Of a stretch of 62,762 bases of DNA, positions 34,801-41,583 are shown piece after piece (the stretch's first letter is position 1; every line of letters begins with the position of its first letter). The stretch is from the NCBI GenBank assembly GCA_041399085.1, contig JAWKTM010000040.1, positions 1-62,762 of the forward strand. The letters run 5' to 3'. The notes under the pieces are model-generated. The model was not told the DNA's origin, made no database searches, and saw only the letters and a program-made list of their open reading frames with translations. The stretch comes from JAWKTM01 sp041399085. Its GTDB lineage: Bacteria > Planctomycetota > Planctomycetia > Pirellulales > Pirellulaceae. The translations under genes were made by a program, and so were the position numbers.

Positions 34801-36907
34801 TCAAGTCGACATTTGCGTCGTCCTCGTTCACGCTCGGCAAATCGTCATCGGCGGCGACGCCATCGTTCGACGCCGTGATGGCGATTGTGGTCGTGCGAGC
34901 CGTCGAATAGGTGCTGCCTTGCACGGCTTGAATCGTGATCTGGCGCGGCGTTGTGTCGATCGCGTCCGCCGTGTTTTCGTAGGTGACTTGTTGCAGCGCC
35001 GCTTCGTACTCCGCCAGCGTGTTGGTTCCTTGCAAAGTCAGCGTTTGACCGTCCCAGTTGTCGAAGAAGAATCCGCTCAACCCGGTCGGATCGAACGCCA
35101 ACGTTTCGGAACCCAAGTTCGACGGATTGCTGATCGTGATAATCACCGAGTCGATGGTCGTGCCGCTGTCGGGGTCCGTGATGTCGACGTCCGAATCGAC
35201 GACGGCCACAGGACCGGTCCCGGCCGTGGACGAGCCAGCCTCGACAAACGACGTGGCAAAATCGCCGCCGGTCGCTCCCGAGCTGTCATTCCCGTCTAAG
35301 TCCACATCGACCGGATCGTTCGCTTCCAGAATCGCGATGTTGACCGCCGCCATGTCGGAAAGCTCGTCGCCATCGTTCAGCTCGATGTCGATCTGCCGGA
35401 ACAGATTGATGAACGACGAGCCTGTGTTGTCGAACGTCGTGCCGCGAATCAATTGCTTGTAGGTGTCGTGGTCCGCCGTGCCGGTGAACGTGACGACCAG
35501 ATCATCGCCGACATTGGTTTGAGAAACGAATATGCCGCCAGGCAGCGTGGGGGGCGTGATTACATCGTTCGCCTCGACTTGCCGCACGTAGATTTTCATC
35601 GAGTCGATCGTCGAGCCATTCGGGTCGGTGATCGTGAGATCGACATCGGCCAGCGGGATTGGACCGGAGCCGGTTTGAAAAGGCGACGTTTCGATGAACG
35701 TGGCGTTGAAGCTGCTGCCGATGCCGCCGGAGCTGTCGTCGGCGTCCAAGTCGAGCTGAGCGCTCGTGACGTTCGGGATCACGTCGACGAACGAGTTGGC
35801 AAAAACCGATTCCGAGATGCCGTCCGAAACTTCGTAGCCAATCGATCGCTGGCCCGCCGTCGGTCGATTGCTGTGATGAACGTATCGAATCGACTCCAGA
35901 ACTTCCGCGTACTGGGCGGTGGTCGCGCTGCCGCGCAGCAGCAACATCGTGCTGTCCGAGCTGGCGTCGAGTGAGATGCCGTGGTCGAGCGTCACGGTCA
36001 GCTCTTCGTCGGCCATGTCGAACGCGCCGAGAAACACGTTCACGCGTTCGATGTTGTCGCCATCGGGATCGGTGAGCGCGATGCCGTCGTGAATCGCGAT
36101 CGGCGCGTCGCCTTCGTTGTAAGTGAGCAGCACGTCGGGCGCGGCGCCCTGCGAATTGTCGGCGTCCAGACTGAAGTCCGGTTTAGTGTTCGGCAGAATC
36201 GTGAACGACTTAGTGATCGTGCCGCCGTGCGTGTCGTCGGCTTGGACGCGAATCGACCAGGGGCCGGCTCCCACGTCAATCACGCCGGCCTTCACCTGGA
36301 CCGAGCCAAAGTCGACGCTGAACAACCCGTTGTCCGCGTCGCCCGCGCCCGCGACGAGCGTGTATTCGTAGGGATCGGCGTCGGGATCATCGGTTTGTAG
36401 CGAGCCGATGAACGTGAACTCGCCGGAGTTCGCCGCCAGCCCGCGCGGGCTGAGCGTCATGTCGGTCGGCAAATCGTTTTGGCCTTGGATCGTGATCGTG
36501 ACGGTTGCCGTGGCCGTGTTGCCGTCGGCGTCTTCGACGGTATAGATGAACTGATCCTCGACCGAATCGTTGACAGTCAGCCACTGCAATTGGCCGCCCG
36601 TGCTGTAGGTGACCGTGCCGCTGTTGAAGGTCACTTGGCCTTGCGTTCCCAACGTCGCCGTATCGATCGCCGAGACGACCAGCGTCGCCGTGTGTCCCGC
36701 GTCGGCATCGGTGTCGCCAGCCAATAGCGAGGCCGTGATGTCCAGCGCTGGATCGTCTTCGTTGATGCTGATGCTGTCGTTGTCCGCGACCGGAGCGTCG
36801 TTCGCTCCTTGAATCGTGATCGTGGCCGTCGCGGCGGTGGACGTGGCGTTTTGCGCGTCGCGAATCGTGTAGGTGAAGGTCACCGTGCTGGTACCGCCCG
36901 CCTTCAA
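22841..36907 (-). CDS. Giant surface protein, C-terminal part: cadherin-like repeats, five beta-propellers, matrixin-like end
   Basis: This frame holds 4,688 residues and continues the N-terminal part at 37409-41482; the two are one gene of about 18.6 kb. The apparent start (a TTG) is arbitrary, as coding continues upstream to about 37090. Order from the N-terminus: the last VCBS/cadherin-like domains, a series of repeats opening with motifs like DLDADDSSGG or LDANDSAASGND, then five lactonase/YVTN-type propeller blocks (about 31.6-30.5, 29.7-28.6, 27.8-26.6, 26.2-25.2 and 24.8-23.8 kb) with recurring VVSPDGKHVY. The end (23.3-22.9 kb) has a zinc-protease motif HEIGHTLGIEHH followed by a Met (SLM), as in matrixins. 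It is probably secreted or on the cell surface, with roles such as adhesion; the protease may be active. Confidence 0.85.
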   Translation of the reverse strand: MKAGGTSTVTFTYTIRDAQNATSTAATATITIQGANDAPVADNDSISINEDDPALDITASLLAGDTDADAGHTATLVVSAIDTATLGTQGQVTFNSGTVTYSTGGQLQWLTVNDSVEDQFIYTVEDADGNTATATVTITIQGQNDLPTDMTLSPRGLAANSGEFTFIGSLQTDDPDADPYEYTLVAGAGDADNGLFSVDFGSVQVKAGVIDVGAGPWSIRVQADDTHGGTITKSFTILPNTKPDFSLDADNSQGAAPDVLLTYNEGDAPIAIHDGIALTDPDGDNIERVNVFLGAFDMADEELTVTLDHGISLDASSDSTMLLLRGSATTAQYAEVLESIRYVHHSNRPTAGQRSIGYEVSDGISESVFANSFVDVIPNVTSAQLDLDADDSSGGIGSSFNATFIETSPFQTGSGPIPLADVDLTITDPNGSTIDSMKIYVRQVEANDVITPPTLPGGIFVSQTNVGDDLVVTFTGTADHDTYKQLIRGTTFDNTGSSFINLFRQIDIELNDGDELSDMAAVNIAILEANDPVDVDLDGNDSSGATGGDFATSFVEAGSSTAGTGPVAVVDSDVDITDPDSGTTIDSVIITISNPSNLGSETLAFDPTGLSGFFFDNWDGQTLTLQGTNTLAEYEAALQQVTYENTADAIDTTPRQITIQAVQGSTYSTARTTTIAITASNDGVAADDDLPSVNEDDANVDLTGTLLSNDQNLDTGDQTDLVVTAIDTTGTIGTVSLVGGGVRYSAAGHFDSLVVGDSTTDTFVYTIGDGSGATASATVTVTIQGVNDAPIANHDTITSLTEDDFSTILATDMLANDIDPDTGETAWLTVASITPIQVAGDLDYSFGGVIYSPFGHFDSLAQGEVANDVFTYLVKDTHDAISATAGTVTVAIQGVNDDPTDIAISNDSVPRNEPIGTVVGLLSATDVDASDTHTFTLTGTDEDSARFTIVGNELRTAEVITIEYLMFIPIRVTDSAGGILDTGLLLSPNSRPAVDLDANDSAASGNDYATSFIEAIAGDAGTGPVMIVDADMTIADANHANLQSATITLTNAANVGSESLVVNGGLPSGISVDGASTDTQIILTGDASIADYETALKQIQYTHTSQSPTAVNRFVTVTVNDGALTSPAATTTITVVERNDPPEPSDVSITVQEDDGEGAFTSVLITSATDLDGDAISVDQIHTAGLQGTATLVGGIVSYNPSGQFESLSAGQTATTEFSFTLRDTRGALAATDGTVSLTIQGQNDAPADIALTHNTVDPSDPVGTIIGFLAHDDPDQNDTWSWTLAAGDGDDDNGRFTIVDDGNNVLLKINAALPTQPTFTIRIRVADNHGASHEEAFTLIGNHRPILNLDADNSLGDSPDVSLTFTEGDAPLAPHDGLSITDVDGSNITTVDIVLVGATDAGESISFAGSLPAGLALDGLSTTTFLRVNGVGSLGDYEQLYQLVRYNHTSQNPTAGNRFVTFQASDAASFSSAVTATIAVVPVNDPPVLTTSLTDTLTFTNNSLPTAVLPDTTVTDDDHSVLAGATIQITSGYVNGEDLLHFTNQNGISGSFNAANGTLTLSGVASVADYQTALQSVVFNNHADPLAAGNRTVRFTATDGTDASTAVTRTLFLGNQAVLSLDGNNSAGNAPNFNTSFTEGGGLRVLSDGMSLTDSAHTNLQGATITLTNPQDGSDEYVVVDDTLAAGFGITVSYGANGHSITLAGAATLDEYRQTLESVHYFNSSLQPNTTSRLVQFVVDNGEVASDPRTATIAVAAVNSAPTIRSGNFVETGGSGQLLTALDIASNLLLTDDHRALIVDRTFPVLATFPQDVEPTVPAFTGVAGATLYDFATGSASAASDTNTFYLAGRVRDKLFAIAFDGTLIQTLEDGVGGVDGLDGATATVVSPDLRHLYVAAFDDDSVTLFDRDPTTGELAFKTKFANGQNGISGLTDPQQLFSSPDGRHLIAYNAATAKWIVFARNAVTGALSFVGQFDSAGGASVLSAAFSPDGRHLYAGTADSVLNVYSRNPATGALAIEATYTEGVDGFAGLDEAESILVDPDGRHVYIASWPNSSLAALARDPATGLLSPGHLLDDDDFDVLTFANKAAISADGNLLYTAGFLNPRRLGVFEPFGMTRTFVENATALNVFGGNGAATIGDDGGTITSLTVSIQVVDTKGTSAIPGTPDGASELLAWSTSGGSITATPDANNHSVTFTGGSSLAEYEQVLRSITYRNTSDNPNTTPRAILAVVSDGSSTGSMFNRINITAIDDPPTLGGVEPAGLAYTENDPATIISSTITPADLDSTSLSAATIAIAANFQSGEDVLAFQGDAPSGITVGSFDSNTGVLQLTGAASIAAYQAALRSITYRNTSDAPSAAPRLVAFTVQSGAQVSNLVTREIAVTPTADDPVISFDAVQFVDELQNDDGPHLGLNSAWDVATTSDGKWLYVTARDSDDGLTVYRRDADTGELRFVTWYEQDAQAGFTTLDTLRAALISSDDRFLYVFAEGSQTLNVFSINGDTGHLSLIQTLVDGVGGVDGLSGDAETFFSPDGKQIYLVSYAESSITTFTRDEATGLLTQMNVVDPSTQIADLESLVVSPDGKHAYVTGDNPNGAGDVIALFDRHASTGALTYVSVLSTVIDGLSFSQLDTITMTSDGRHVYVADTSQEAVLLLRRDAASGQLTFVEAIFDSQVDGLYNPRHIELSADDTLLYVYGDSDNALAVFRRNLVDGRLTRIDLFNADVRTDGIGEGRGQAISPDGTTLYVADYEDDRLMRFNLAGRTTFGGAGAVPLFTTGTLPLVFDPDGLLASATVTITNLLDGANELLAANTNGTGLTASYNSGAGVLTISGAGTNAEYQQVIRSVTYNNSLGAAATAVARRVSVQLADGATNSNIFPAVIAMQVTPRVDLDADDSTTSGNGFAASFVEATSLDPGTGPVAVADTDVTIQSGGAPVTNMVVTLASPPDGSAESLTIWGALPEGIGIDTNSTTHSLILGGSALASDYEQALRHIVYNNTSDTPTAGNRTVRVLVVSGPQASGYLTATLSVQAANDAPVLQTPDDYQLQQTIADNTSGVTSLATPVGVAISPDGKFVYVTSEAENAITVFGRDLETGELSAVNTYVDGVGGVDGLKEAHTLNVSPDGQFLYVISEADGSLPDPDVNNSNGSIAVFRRDLVSGELSFVHKLSDDKDSVNGLERAFTSIASPDGSHLYVLSPNDGSELAVFRRDPDSGRLVQQQRISSDLDDPRGISFSPDGKFAYIVDTALDSLFVYARNAWTGELTLVESHTDEVNGVEGLAAPRAVVVSPDGKFVYAADHPASAGAATGEQLAIFSRNATTGELTFVSALTNGVGGVSHIDGVKQLSISPDGRHLLAFGDYNNAMVVFDRDLTTGALTQIEVLDATDFANGIGETRSVVFSPDGLQMFVPDSENDRLLVLSRHALDADYDQSVGPVSVFAASPTLTLTDAEDNAVSSVTIELMNRPNGADELLAVDASGTSLSSAFNASSGVLTITGTGSYASFVQVIETLTYENVGKIINSSPRTIHIRANDGSAGRAFQVQVAVTPIPNEVVQLSSLLNQVEVIRDDVDGVNLWGPEASVVSPDGKHVYLVSGSESTVNVFARNQTTGELTFVEAVGNMIFAESVAVSPDGAQVYAGDGNGVIVFSRNSTTGTLTQVQATTIGGARGIAVSPNGETVVAVTGINTIVSFRRDPSDGSLTQANVLSDNSGGVNGLDAVFGVAISPDSRFAYAVTTGDDSIATFEIDADTSQLTFREVLLDGVDVADGLGNAVGVTVSADGRDLYVASVFDGVTQFSRDVATGLLTFVTRHTSVELSGVRSVAEVPGRDLWVLATFFNDRIRLASRDPNTGALTLLDTETDGVGGVEGLDGADHVSVSPDGRNVYATGQLEHAFAVFTLAGTRATFVENGGPVAVLDQLDPPIITDPDHTHLGSATITITNRPDGSAELLSVDVSGTNITANYDAGTGVLTLTGVDTHANYLQVLESLTYNNLASPIDDTRRLIEVVVNDQQDDSNVFSALVSMQAVPPNAAPVVASNLNFVDFIRDETNGITTMASPEASVVSPDGKHVYVVAGGDDHVNVFARDPITGELTFVEAQGSMIFAESVAISPDGAQVYVGEGNGVIVYSRNTTTGALTRIQATAIGGARGIAVSPNGETVVAVTGINSIVSFRRNPSDGKLTQVSVLTDNSGGVNGLGAVFGVAISPDSRYAYAVTTGDDSIATFSINGGTSELLFRQVLLEGVDVVDALGNAVGVTVSADGRDVYVASIFDGVTQFSRNASTGQLTFVARHTSVELSGVRSVAEVPGRDLWVVATVFNDRIRLASRDPLTGTLTLLDTESDGVNGVDGLDGADHVSVSPDGRNVYATGQFEHAFAIFTLSGTSSTFVSGFAENIVDDHDLPNISDSDDSHLESATVTLSTTPDGSAESLAVNTSGTSIGASYNAATRILTLSGQDTTANYQQVLRTLTYNNTALSPTEGRRQVQIVVNDGDADSNVFFSLVNVQAGLSIEPSLRAAAEPPAATAAATISSAEVAPVFAAAVDRWRTLLEAQSIGPQVCTPLDPAWADSQLDALTYEVTDLANLTLGQAANTVIRIDPTAAGWGWFVDPTPQSDEEFDRAGQWLDNDVSQPRMDLLTVLLHEIGHTLGIEHHPDPASLMAETLAPNTRKFADDLDSLFATEQDWLSASAP
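23751..24790 (-). repeat. Propeller unit, second copy of a 1,440-bp tandem duplication
   Basis: This segment aligns without gaps to 25191-26230 at an offset of exactly 1,440 bases (480 codons). Long stretches are identical or nearly so at the DNA level, for example 24427-24480 against 25867-25920. It encodes the fifth propeller of the giant protein. The duplicated unit also takes in the linker domain between propellers. Confidence 0.85.
25191..26230 (-). repeat. Propeller unit, first copy of the 1,440-bp tandem duplication
   Basis: Partner of the copy at 23751-24790, encoding the fourth propeller. The two proteins share runs such as GGARGIAVSPNGETVVAVTG and SVELSGVRSVAEVPGRDLW. The high DNA identity argues for recent duplication or ongoing gene conversion within the gene. 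Confidence 0.85.
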
Positions 36908-37084
36908 CGACTCGAACTGGCCGTTGGGATCGTAGGAGACGACTCCGGCGTTCAGAGTCAGCGTGCCGGTTACGCCCGTGGCATCGATGGCGTTGATGAC
37001 CAGCGACGCTGTCTCGCCCGAGTCCGCATCGGTATCGTTGGCTTTCAGCGACGCCGTGATGTTCGTCGCGCCGGCGTCTTCCGA

Positions 37085-37540
37085 GATGCCTCAAGCCATC
37101 GTGGTTGGCGACCGGCGCATCGTTCTGCCCCGTGATCGTGACGGTCACGGTGGACGTGGCGGTGGCCGAACCGCTGTCAGTAATGGTGTAGGTGAATGTG
37201 TCGGTCGCCGTTTGTCCGCTGGCCAGCGACTCGAACGCGCCGTTTGGATCGTAGGTAACCGTGCCGCTGTTCAAGACGACCGAGCCTGCCGTGCCGTTCG
37301 TTCCAATCGCCGTGATGTTGAACGAATCGGCCGGCGTGGAATCCGGGTCCGAGTCGCCAGCCAACAGCGTCGCCGTCACAGCGGCCGCGCCGTCGTCTTC
37401 GCCAATGTTTAGCGAATCATCGTCCGCCGTCGGACCATCGTTCTGGCCGTCGATCGTGATCGTGACCGTCGCCGTGCTCGTCGCGCCTTGTGCGTCCGTA
37501 ATGGTGTAGGTGAACGAATCGGTCGCCGTGCCGCCGCGCC
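37085..37540 (-). other. Segment between two compensating one-base frameshifts in the giant gene
   Basis: Reading down the minus strand, the frame is lost near 37535, where GGCGCGGCGGCACG lacks one G compared with the expected GGCGCGGGCGGCACG (giving GAGGTATDSF). The true reading then continues one frame over (VTATLLAGDSDPDS, FESLASGQTATDTFTY) until about 37090, where one extra G in GGCTTGAGGCATC returns it to the original frame (DGLSISEDAGATNI with the G removed). In the original frame a stop falls at 37409. If both indels are real the giant protein is cut at residue 1,357; if both are errors, it is one protein of about 6,200 residues. Confidence 0.8.
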
Positions 37541-40500
37541 AAGATGCTCGAACTGACTGTTGGGGTCGTAAGTGACCACGCCGTTGTTCAAGGCGACCGT
37601 GCCGACGGTCCCCGTGGTGTCGATCGCCGTGACGACCAACGCCGCGGTTTCGCCACTATCCGCATCGCTGTCGCCCGCTTTGAGCACGGTTGTGATATCC
37701 GTCGCTCCGGCATCCTCGCTGATCGTGGTCGAATCGTTGTCGGCTGTCGGCGCGTCGTTCTGCCCGGTGATCGTGACGGTCACCGTGGCGGTCGCCGTCG
37801 CGCCTTGTGCATCCGTAATGGTGTAAGTGAACGAATCGGTTGCCGTGGCGCCGAGCGCCAGCGACTCGAACATTCCGTTCGGGTCGTAGGTGACCACGCC
37901 GCTGTTAAGCGTCACCGTGCCAACGGTCCCGGTCGCATCGAAGGCCGTGATGGCCAACGTCGCTGTTTCGCCGCTGTCCGCGTCCGTATCGCCGGCTAGC
38001 AACACGGCCGTGACGTCGGTCGCCCCATCGTCTTCGTTCACGGTCGTCGAGTCGTTGTCGGCGACCGGCGCATCGTTCTGCCCGGCGACGGTGACGACAA
38101 TCGTCGCTTGGGCCGAGGCGTTGTTCACATCCCGCACGCGATAGGTGAACGAGTCGGTCGTCGTTTGCCCAACCGCCAGCGACTCGAATTGGCCGTTCGG
38201 GTTGTAGCTGAGCACCCCGCCGACCAACGTCGCCGAGCCCAACGTTCCCGTGGTGTTGATCGACGAGACAAACAGCGTCGCGGTTTCGCCCGTGTCGGGA
38301 TCGGCGTCGCCAGCGAGCGCGATCGCCGTGATGTCGGCCGCCCCGTCGTTCTCATTCACGCTGACCGAATCGTTGTCGGCCGTCGGCGCATCGTTCACGC
38401 CCAAAATGGTGACGGTCATCGACGCGGTATCGGCGGCGCCATGCATGTCTTCGATCGTGTAGCCGAAAACCTCGGTCGTGGATTGGCCGGCTGCCAATGC
38501 GTTGAACTGCCCGTTGGGGTCGTACGTGACAACGCCAGCGACGAGCGTTGCCGAACCGAGCAATCCGCCGGTCGAGATCGAGGTGATCGTGAGCCCCGCC
38601 GTCTCGCCCGAGTCGGGATCCAAGTCGCCCGCTTTCAATGTGCTCGTCAAATTCGTGGCCGAAGCGTTGGCGAACAGCGTCTGAACATCGTCGTCGGCAA
38701 TCGGCGCGTCGTTGATGCCGGAAATCGTGACCGTCACGGTGGCGGTCGCGGTGGCGCCGTGCGGATCGGCGATCGTGTAGGTAAAAGTGTCGGTCGTGGA
38801 TTGACCGGCCGCTAAGCTGTCGAAGCGACCGGCGGCCGCGTAAGTGACGCTGCCGCCGACCAGTGACACCGAGCCAATCGTTCCCGTCGTGTTGACCGCG
38901 GTGATTGCCAACGACGCCGTTTCGCCCGCATCGGGATCGCTGTCTCCGGCCAGCAACGTCGCCGTCACGTCCAGCGCCGCGGCGTCCTCGCCGACAGTGA
39001 ACGAATCGCCGTCGGCTTGCGGCTCATCGTTCTCTCCCGTGACCGTCACGGTCACCGTTGCCGTCGCCGTCGCGCCGAACGGATCCGACACGGTATACGT
39101 GAACGTCTCGATCGCCGTTTGGCCCGCGGTGAGCGAATGGAACTGACCGTTGGGATCGTAAGTGAGCGTCCCGGCGTTCAACGCCACCAGGCCAATCATG
39201 CCGGATGCGTCAAACGCGGACACTTGCAATAGGTTGGTTTCGCCGCTGTCCGGATCGTTGTCGTTGGCCAGCACCGCTGCCGTCAGATTCACGGCAGTGT
39301 CGCTGGCGCTGACCGTGAACGCGTTATCCGAGGCGGTCGGCGCATCGTTCACTCCGACCACCGTGATGACCGCGTCGGCGCTATCGGTCGCTCCCTGCGG
39401 ATCGGCCGCCGTGTAGTGGAAAACGTCCACGGTCGATTCGCCTTGCGGCAGAGCTACGAATGCGGCCACGCCGCGCGGATCGTAGGTATACGAGCCGTTC
39501 GAAGCGACGCTGACCGTAGCGCCCGCGACGCTAGCCGAATCCGAAGCACTCACGACCAACAATGCCGATTCGCCCGTATCGACATCCGTATCATTCGTCA
39601 GCACGCCACGCGCGGCGACGGACAACAGCGTGTCGGCAGCGATGGAAGCGGAATCGTTGAAGCTCGCTGGAGCGTCGTTCCGCCCCGCGATTGTCACGGT
39701 CACCGTCGCTTCGGCCGTTTCGCCATGCGGATCTTCGATGGTGTAGGTGAACGTGTCCGTCGCCGTGCCGCCGACCGGCAAGCTTTCGAACGCCATGCTG
39801 GGCGAATAGTGAACGATGCCGTTCGACAAAGTCACTTGTCCAACGACCCCAGCCGTTGCGATCGCCGTCACCGTCAACTGAGCCGTCTCGCCCTGATCCG
39901 CGTCGGTGTCGCCGTCGAGCAGTGTCGATGTGATGTCGCTCGCGCCGTCGTCCTCGGCCACGTTCAAGCCATCATTGTCGGCCGTGGGTGCATCGTTCTC
40001 GCCGGTGATGGTGACCGCCACGGTCGCCGTGGCCGTCGCCCCGTGCGGATCGCTCACCGTATAAACAAACGTGTCGACTGCCGTTTCACCGATTGCCAAG
40101 CTCTGAAATCGTCCGTCGGGATCGTAGGTCACCGAGCCATTGACGAGGGTGACCACACCGACCGTGCCCGTGGCGTCGATTTCCGTAAGCTCCAACAGAT
40201 CGGACTCACCCGCGTCGATATCCGAGTCACCCGCCAGCAACGCCGAAGTCAAGTCGATCACGCCGCTGTCTTCGGCCACCGTCGTGGCATCGTCATCCGC
40301 CGCTGGCGCGTCGTTCACGCCTTGAATCGTTATGACCATCGTGGCGGTCGCCGTGCCGCCTTGTGGATCCCGCGCGGTGTAAATGAACGAGTCGTTCGAT
40401 GTCGAACCGGCGCCGAGTGTTTCAAATTGGCCGTTCGGCGTGTACAGCACCGTGCCATGGTTCAGCGTCACGAGTCCGACGGTCCCACTGGTGTTGATCG

Positions 40501-41482
40501 CCGAAACGACCAGCGCCGCCGTTTCACCGCTGTCGATATCCGTGTCGCCGGATAGAAGTGTCGATGTGACATCCGTCGCGGCCTGATCCTCCGTGAAAAT
40601 CGCCGAATCATTGTCCGCCGTCGGTGCGTCGTTGCTTCCGCTGATCGTGATCACGGCGGTCGCCGTCGCCGTGGCGCCGTGAATGTCTTGAATCGTATAA
40701 GTGAAAGCATCCACCGCCGTCGAACCCGCGGCCAACGACTCGAACTGACCGTTGGGCGAGTAGGTAACCGTTCCGCCGGCGAACGACACGCTGCCAATCG
40801 TTCCCGAGCTATCAATCCCTGTAATCCCCAATGTGCCCGTTTCACCCGCGTCGGGATCCACATCATTGGCTAGCAGGGTCGCCGTGACATTCGATAGGGC
40901 GTCATGTTCGGCGAAGGCCAGTATATCATTATGTGCCGAAGGTGGATCGTTCGCCCCCGTAATGGTAATCAAGACCGTGGCGGTCGCCGTGGCTTGATGC
41001 GAATCGCTGACCACATATACCAAAGTATCGACCGCCGTTTGTCCGGCCGGCAGATATTGGAAGGCTGTCCCCGGTTGATAAGTGAGTTCCCCATCGGCCA
41101 AGGTCGCATCGCCCGTGGTGTTCGTCGTATCGATGGCGGAGATTGTCAACACCGCGTCGTCCTCGTCGGAATCGTTTCCCAGCAATAGACTGGTCAACGC
41201 GACGGACGCGAGTTGATTGGTGGTCGCGACATCATCTACGGCCACCGGCGGATGATTGTTTTGCCCAGGATTGTTCATGGTCCCAATCACTTGGTCATCG
41301 CCATTGCCGCGTGATTGCACCTGTGTTTGAACTTGTCCGCCTCCTTGGCTGCCGAACAGGTCGATCGTACCACCACCGGATAAGTCAATTTGCCAAATAT
41401 CCACGGCCAACAACTCGCGCCGTTCGAGCGATTCCAACAGCAATCTTCGCCGCCGTTTCTTTTCTGTGTGAGAATTGTTCAT
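37409..41482 (-). CDS. Giant surface protein, N-terminal part: twelve VCBS/cadherin-like domains
   Basis: The first 1,357 codons of the 18.6-kb gene. The N-terminus is basic, then LLLESLERRELLAVD, a motif like the planctomycete LEPR-xLL leader found on many exported repeat proteins. From about residue 70 come twelve bacterial Ig/cadherin-like (VCBS) domains of about 106 residues, each with NDAPTADND, LLAGDSDADSGET, VTYDPNGQFESL and DTFTYTI-type motifs that fit calcium-binding Ig-like repeats. The last 35 or so residues (AAARRPIRS...) are frameshift nonsense, so the listed end is artificial. No ribosome site is obvious before the ATG. The gene follows the porin gene on the same strand after about 100 bases. 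Confidence 0.85.
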   Translation of the reverse strand: MNNSHTEKKRRRRLLLESLERRELLAVDIWQIDLSGGGTIDLFGSQGGGQVQTQVQSRGNGDDQVIGTMNNPGQNNHPPVAVDDVATTNQLASVALTSLLLGNDSDEDDAVLTISAIDTTNTTGDATLADGELTYQPGTAFQYLPAGQTAVDTLVYVVSDSHQATATATVLITITGANDPPSAHNDILAFAEHDALSNVTATLLANDVDPDAGETGTLGITGIDSSGTIGSVSFAGGTVTYSPNGQFESLAAGSTAVDAFTYTIQDIHGATATATAVITISGSNDAPTADNDSAIFTEDQAATDVTSTLLSGDTDIDSGETAALVVSAINTSGTVGLVTLNHGTVLYTPNGQFETLGAGSTSNDSFIYTARDPQGGTATATMVITIQGVNDAPAADDDATTVAEDSGVIDLTSALLAGDSDIDAGESDLLELTEIDATGTVGVVTLVNGSVTYDPDGRFQSLAIGETAVDTFVYTVSDPHGATATATVAVTITGENDAPTADNDGLNVAEDDGASDITSTLLDGDTDADQGETAQLTVTAIATAGVVGQVTLSNGIVHYSPSMAFESLPVGGTATDTFTYTIEDPHGETAEATVTVTIAGRNDAPASFNDSASIAADTLLSVAARGVLTNDTDVDTGESALLVVSASDSASVAGATVSVASNGSYTYDPRGVAAFVALPQGESTVDVFHYTAADPQGATDSADAVITVVGVNDAPTASDNAFTVSASDTAVNLTAAVLANDNDPDSGETNLLQVSAFDASGMIGLVALNAGTLTYDPNGQFHSLTAGQTAIETFTYTVSDPFGATATATVTVTVTGENDEPQADGDSFTVGEDAAALDVTATLLAGDSDPDAGETASLAITAVNTTGTIGSVSLVGGSVTYAAAGRFDSLAAGQSTTDTFTYTIADPHGATATATVTVTISGINDAPIADDDVQTLFANASATNLTSTLKAGDLDPDSGETAGLTITSISTGGLLGSATLVAGVVTYDPNGQFNALAAGQSTTEVFGYTIEDMHGAADTASMTVTILGVNDAPTADNDSVSVNENDGAADITAIALAGDADPDTGETATLFVSSINTTGTLGSATLVGGVLSYNPNGQFESLAVGQTTTDSFTYRVRDVNNASAQATIVVTVAGQNDAPVADNDSTTVNEDDGATDVTAVLLAGDTDADSGETATLAITAFDATGTVGTVTLNSGVVTYDPNGMFESLALGATATDSFTYTITDAQGATATATVTVTITGQNDAPTADNDSTTISEDAGATDITTVLKAGDSDADSGETAALVVTAIDTTGTVGTVALNNGVVTYDPNSQFEHLGAAARRPIRSPTPLRTHKARRARRRSRSRSTARTMVRRRTMIR
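37731..38684 (-). repeat. 318-bp tandem repeats encoding VCBS domains (best-conserved stretch)
   Basis: The landmark GARTCGTTGT recurs at 37731, 38049 and 38367, a spacing of exactly 318 bases or 106 codons. The same period can be followed less exactly from about 36.5 to 41.3 kb. These are protein-domain repeats, with copies more alike in the 37-39 kb part than toward the N-terminus. Confidence 0.75.
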
Positions 41483-41583
41483 ATGGGCTCAAGTCTTTAG
41501 CCGATAAGTGTGGATAACGGTGAGATACCGTGTTCGTTTTTAGATCTAACGAGTGACGTTCGAGCACTGGGTGCGCACGACGC

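Noticed and set aside
37731..38684. Regular repeats considered as a CRISPR or satellite array
   Set aside because: The 318-base period is coding throughout in one frame and each unit is a VCBS-type domain; there are no short repeats with unique spacers.
41510..41535. Hairpin ACGGT-GAGAT-ACCGT as a terminator for the porin gene or a leader element for the giant gene
   Set aside because: Only five pairs with a five-base loop and no T run; too weak to call.
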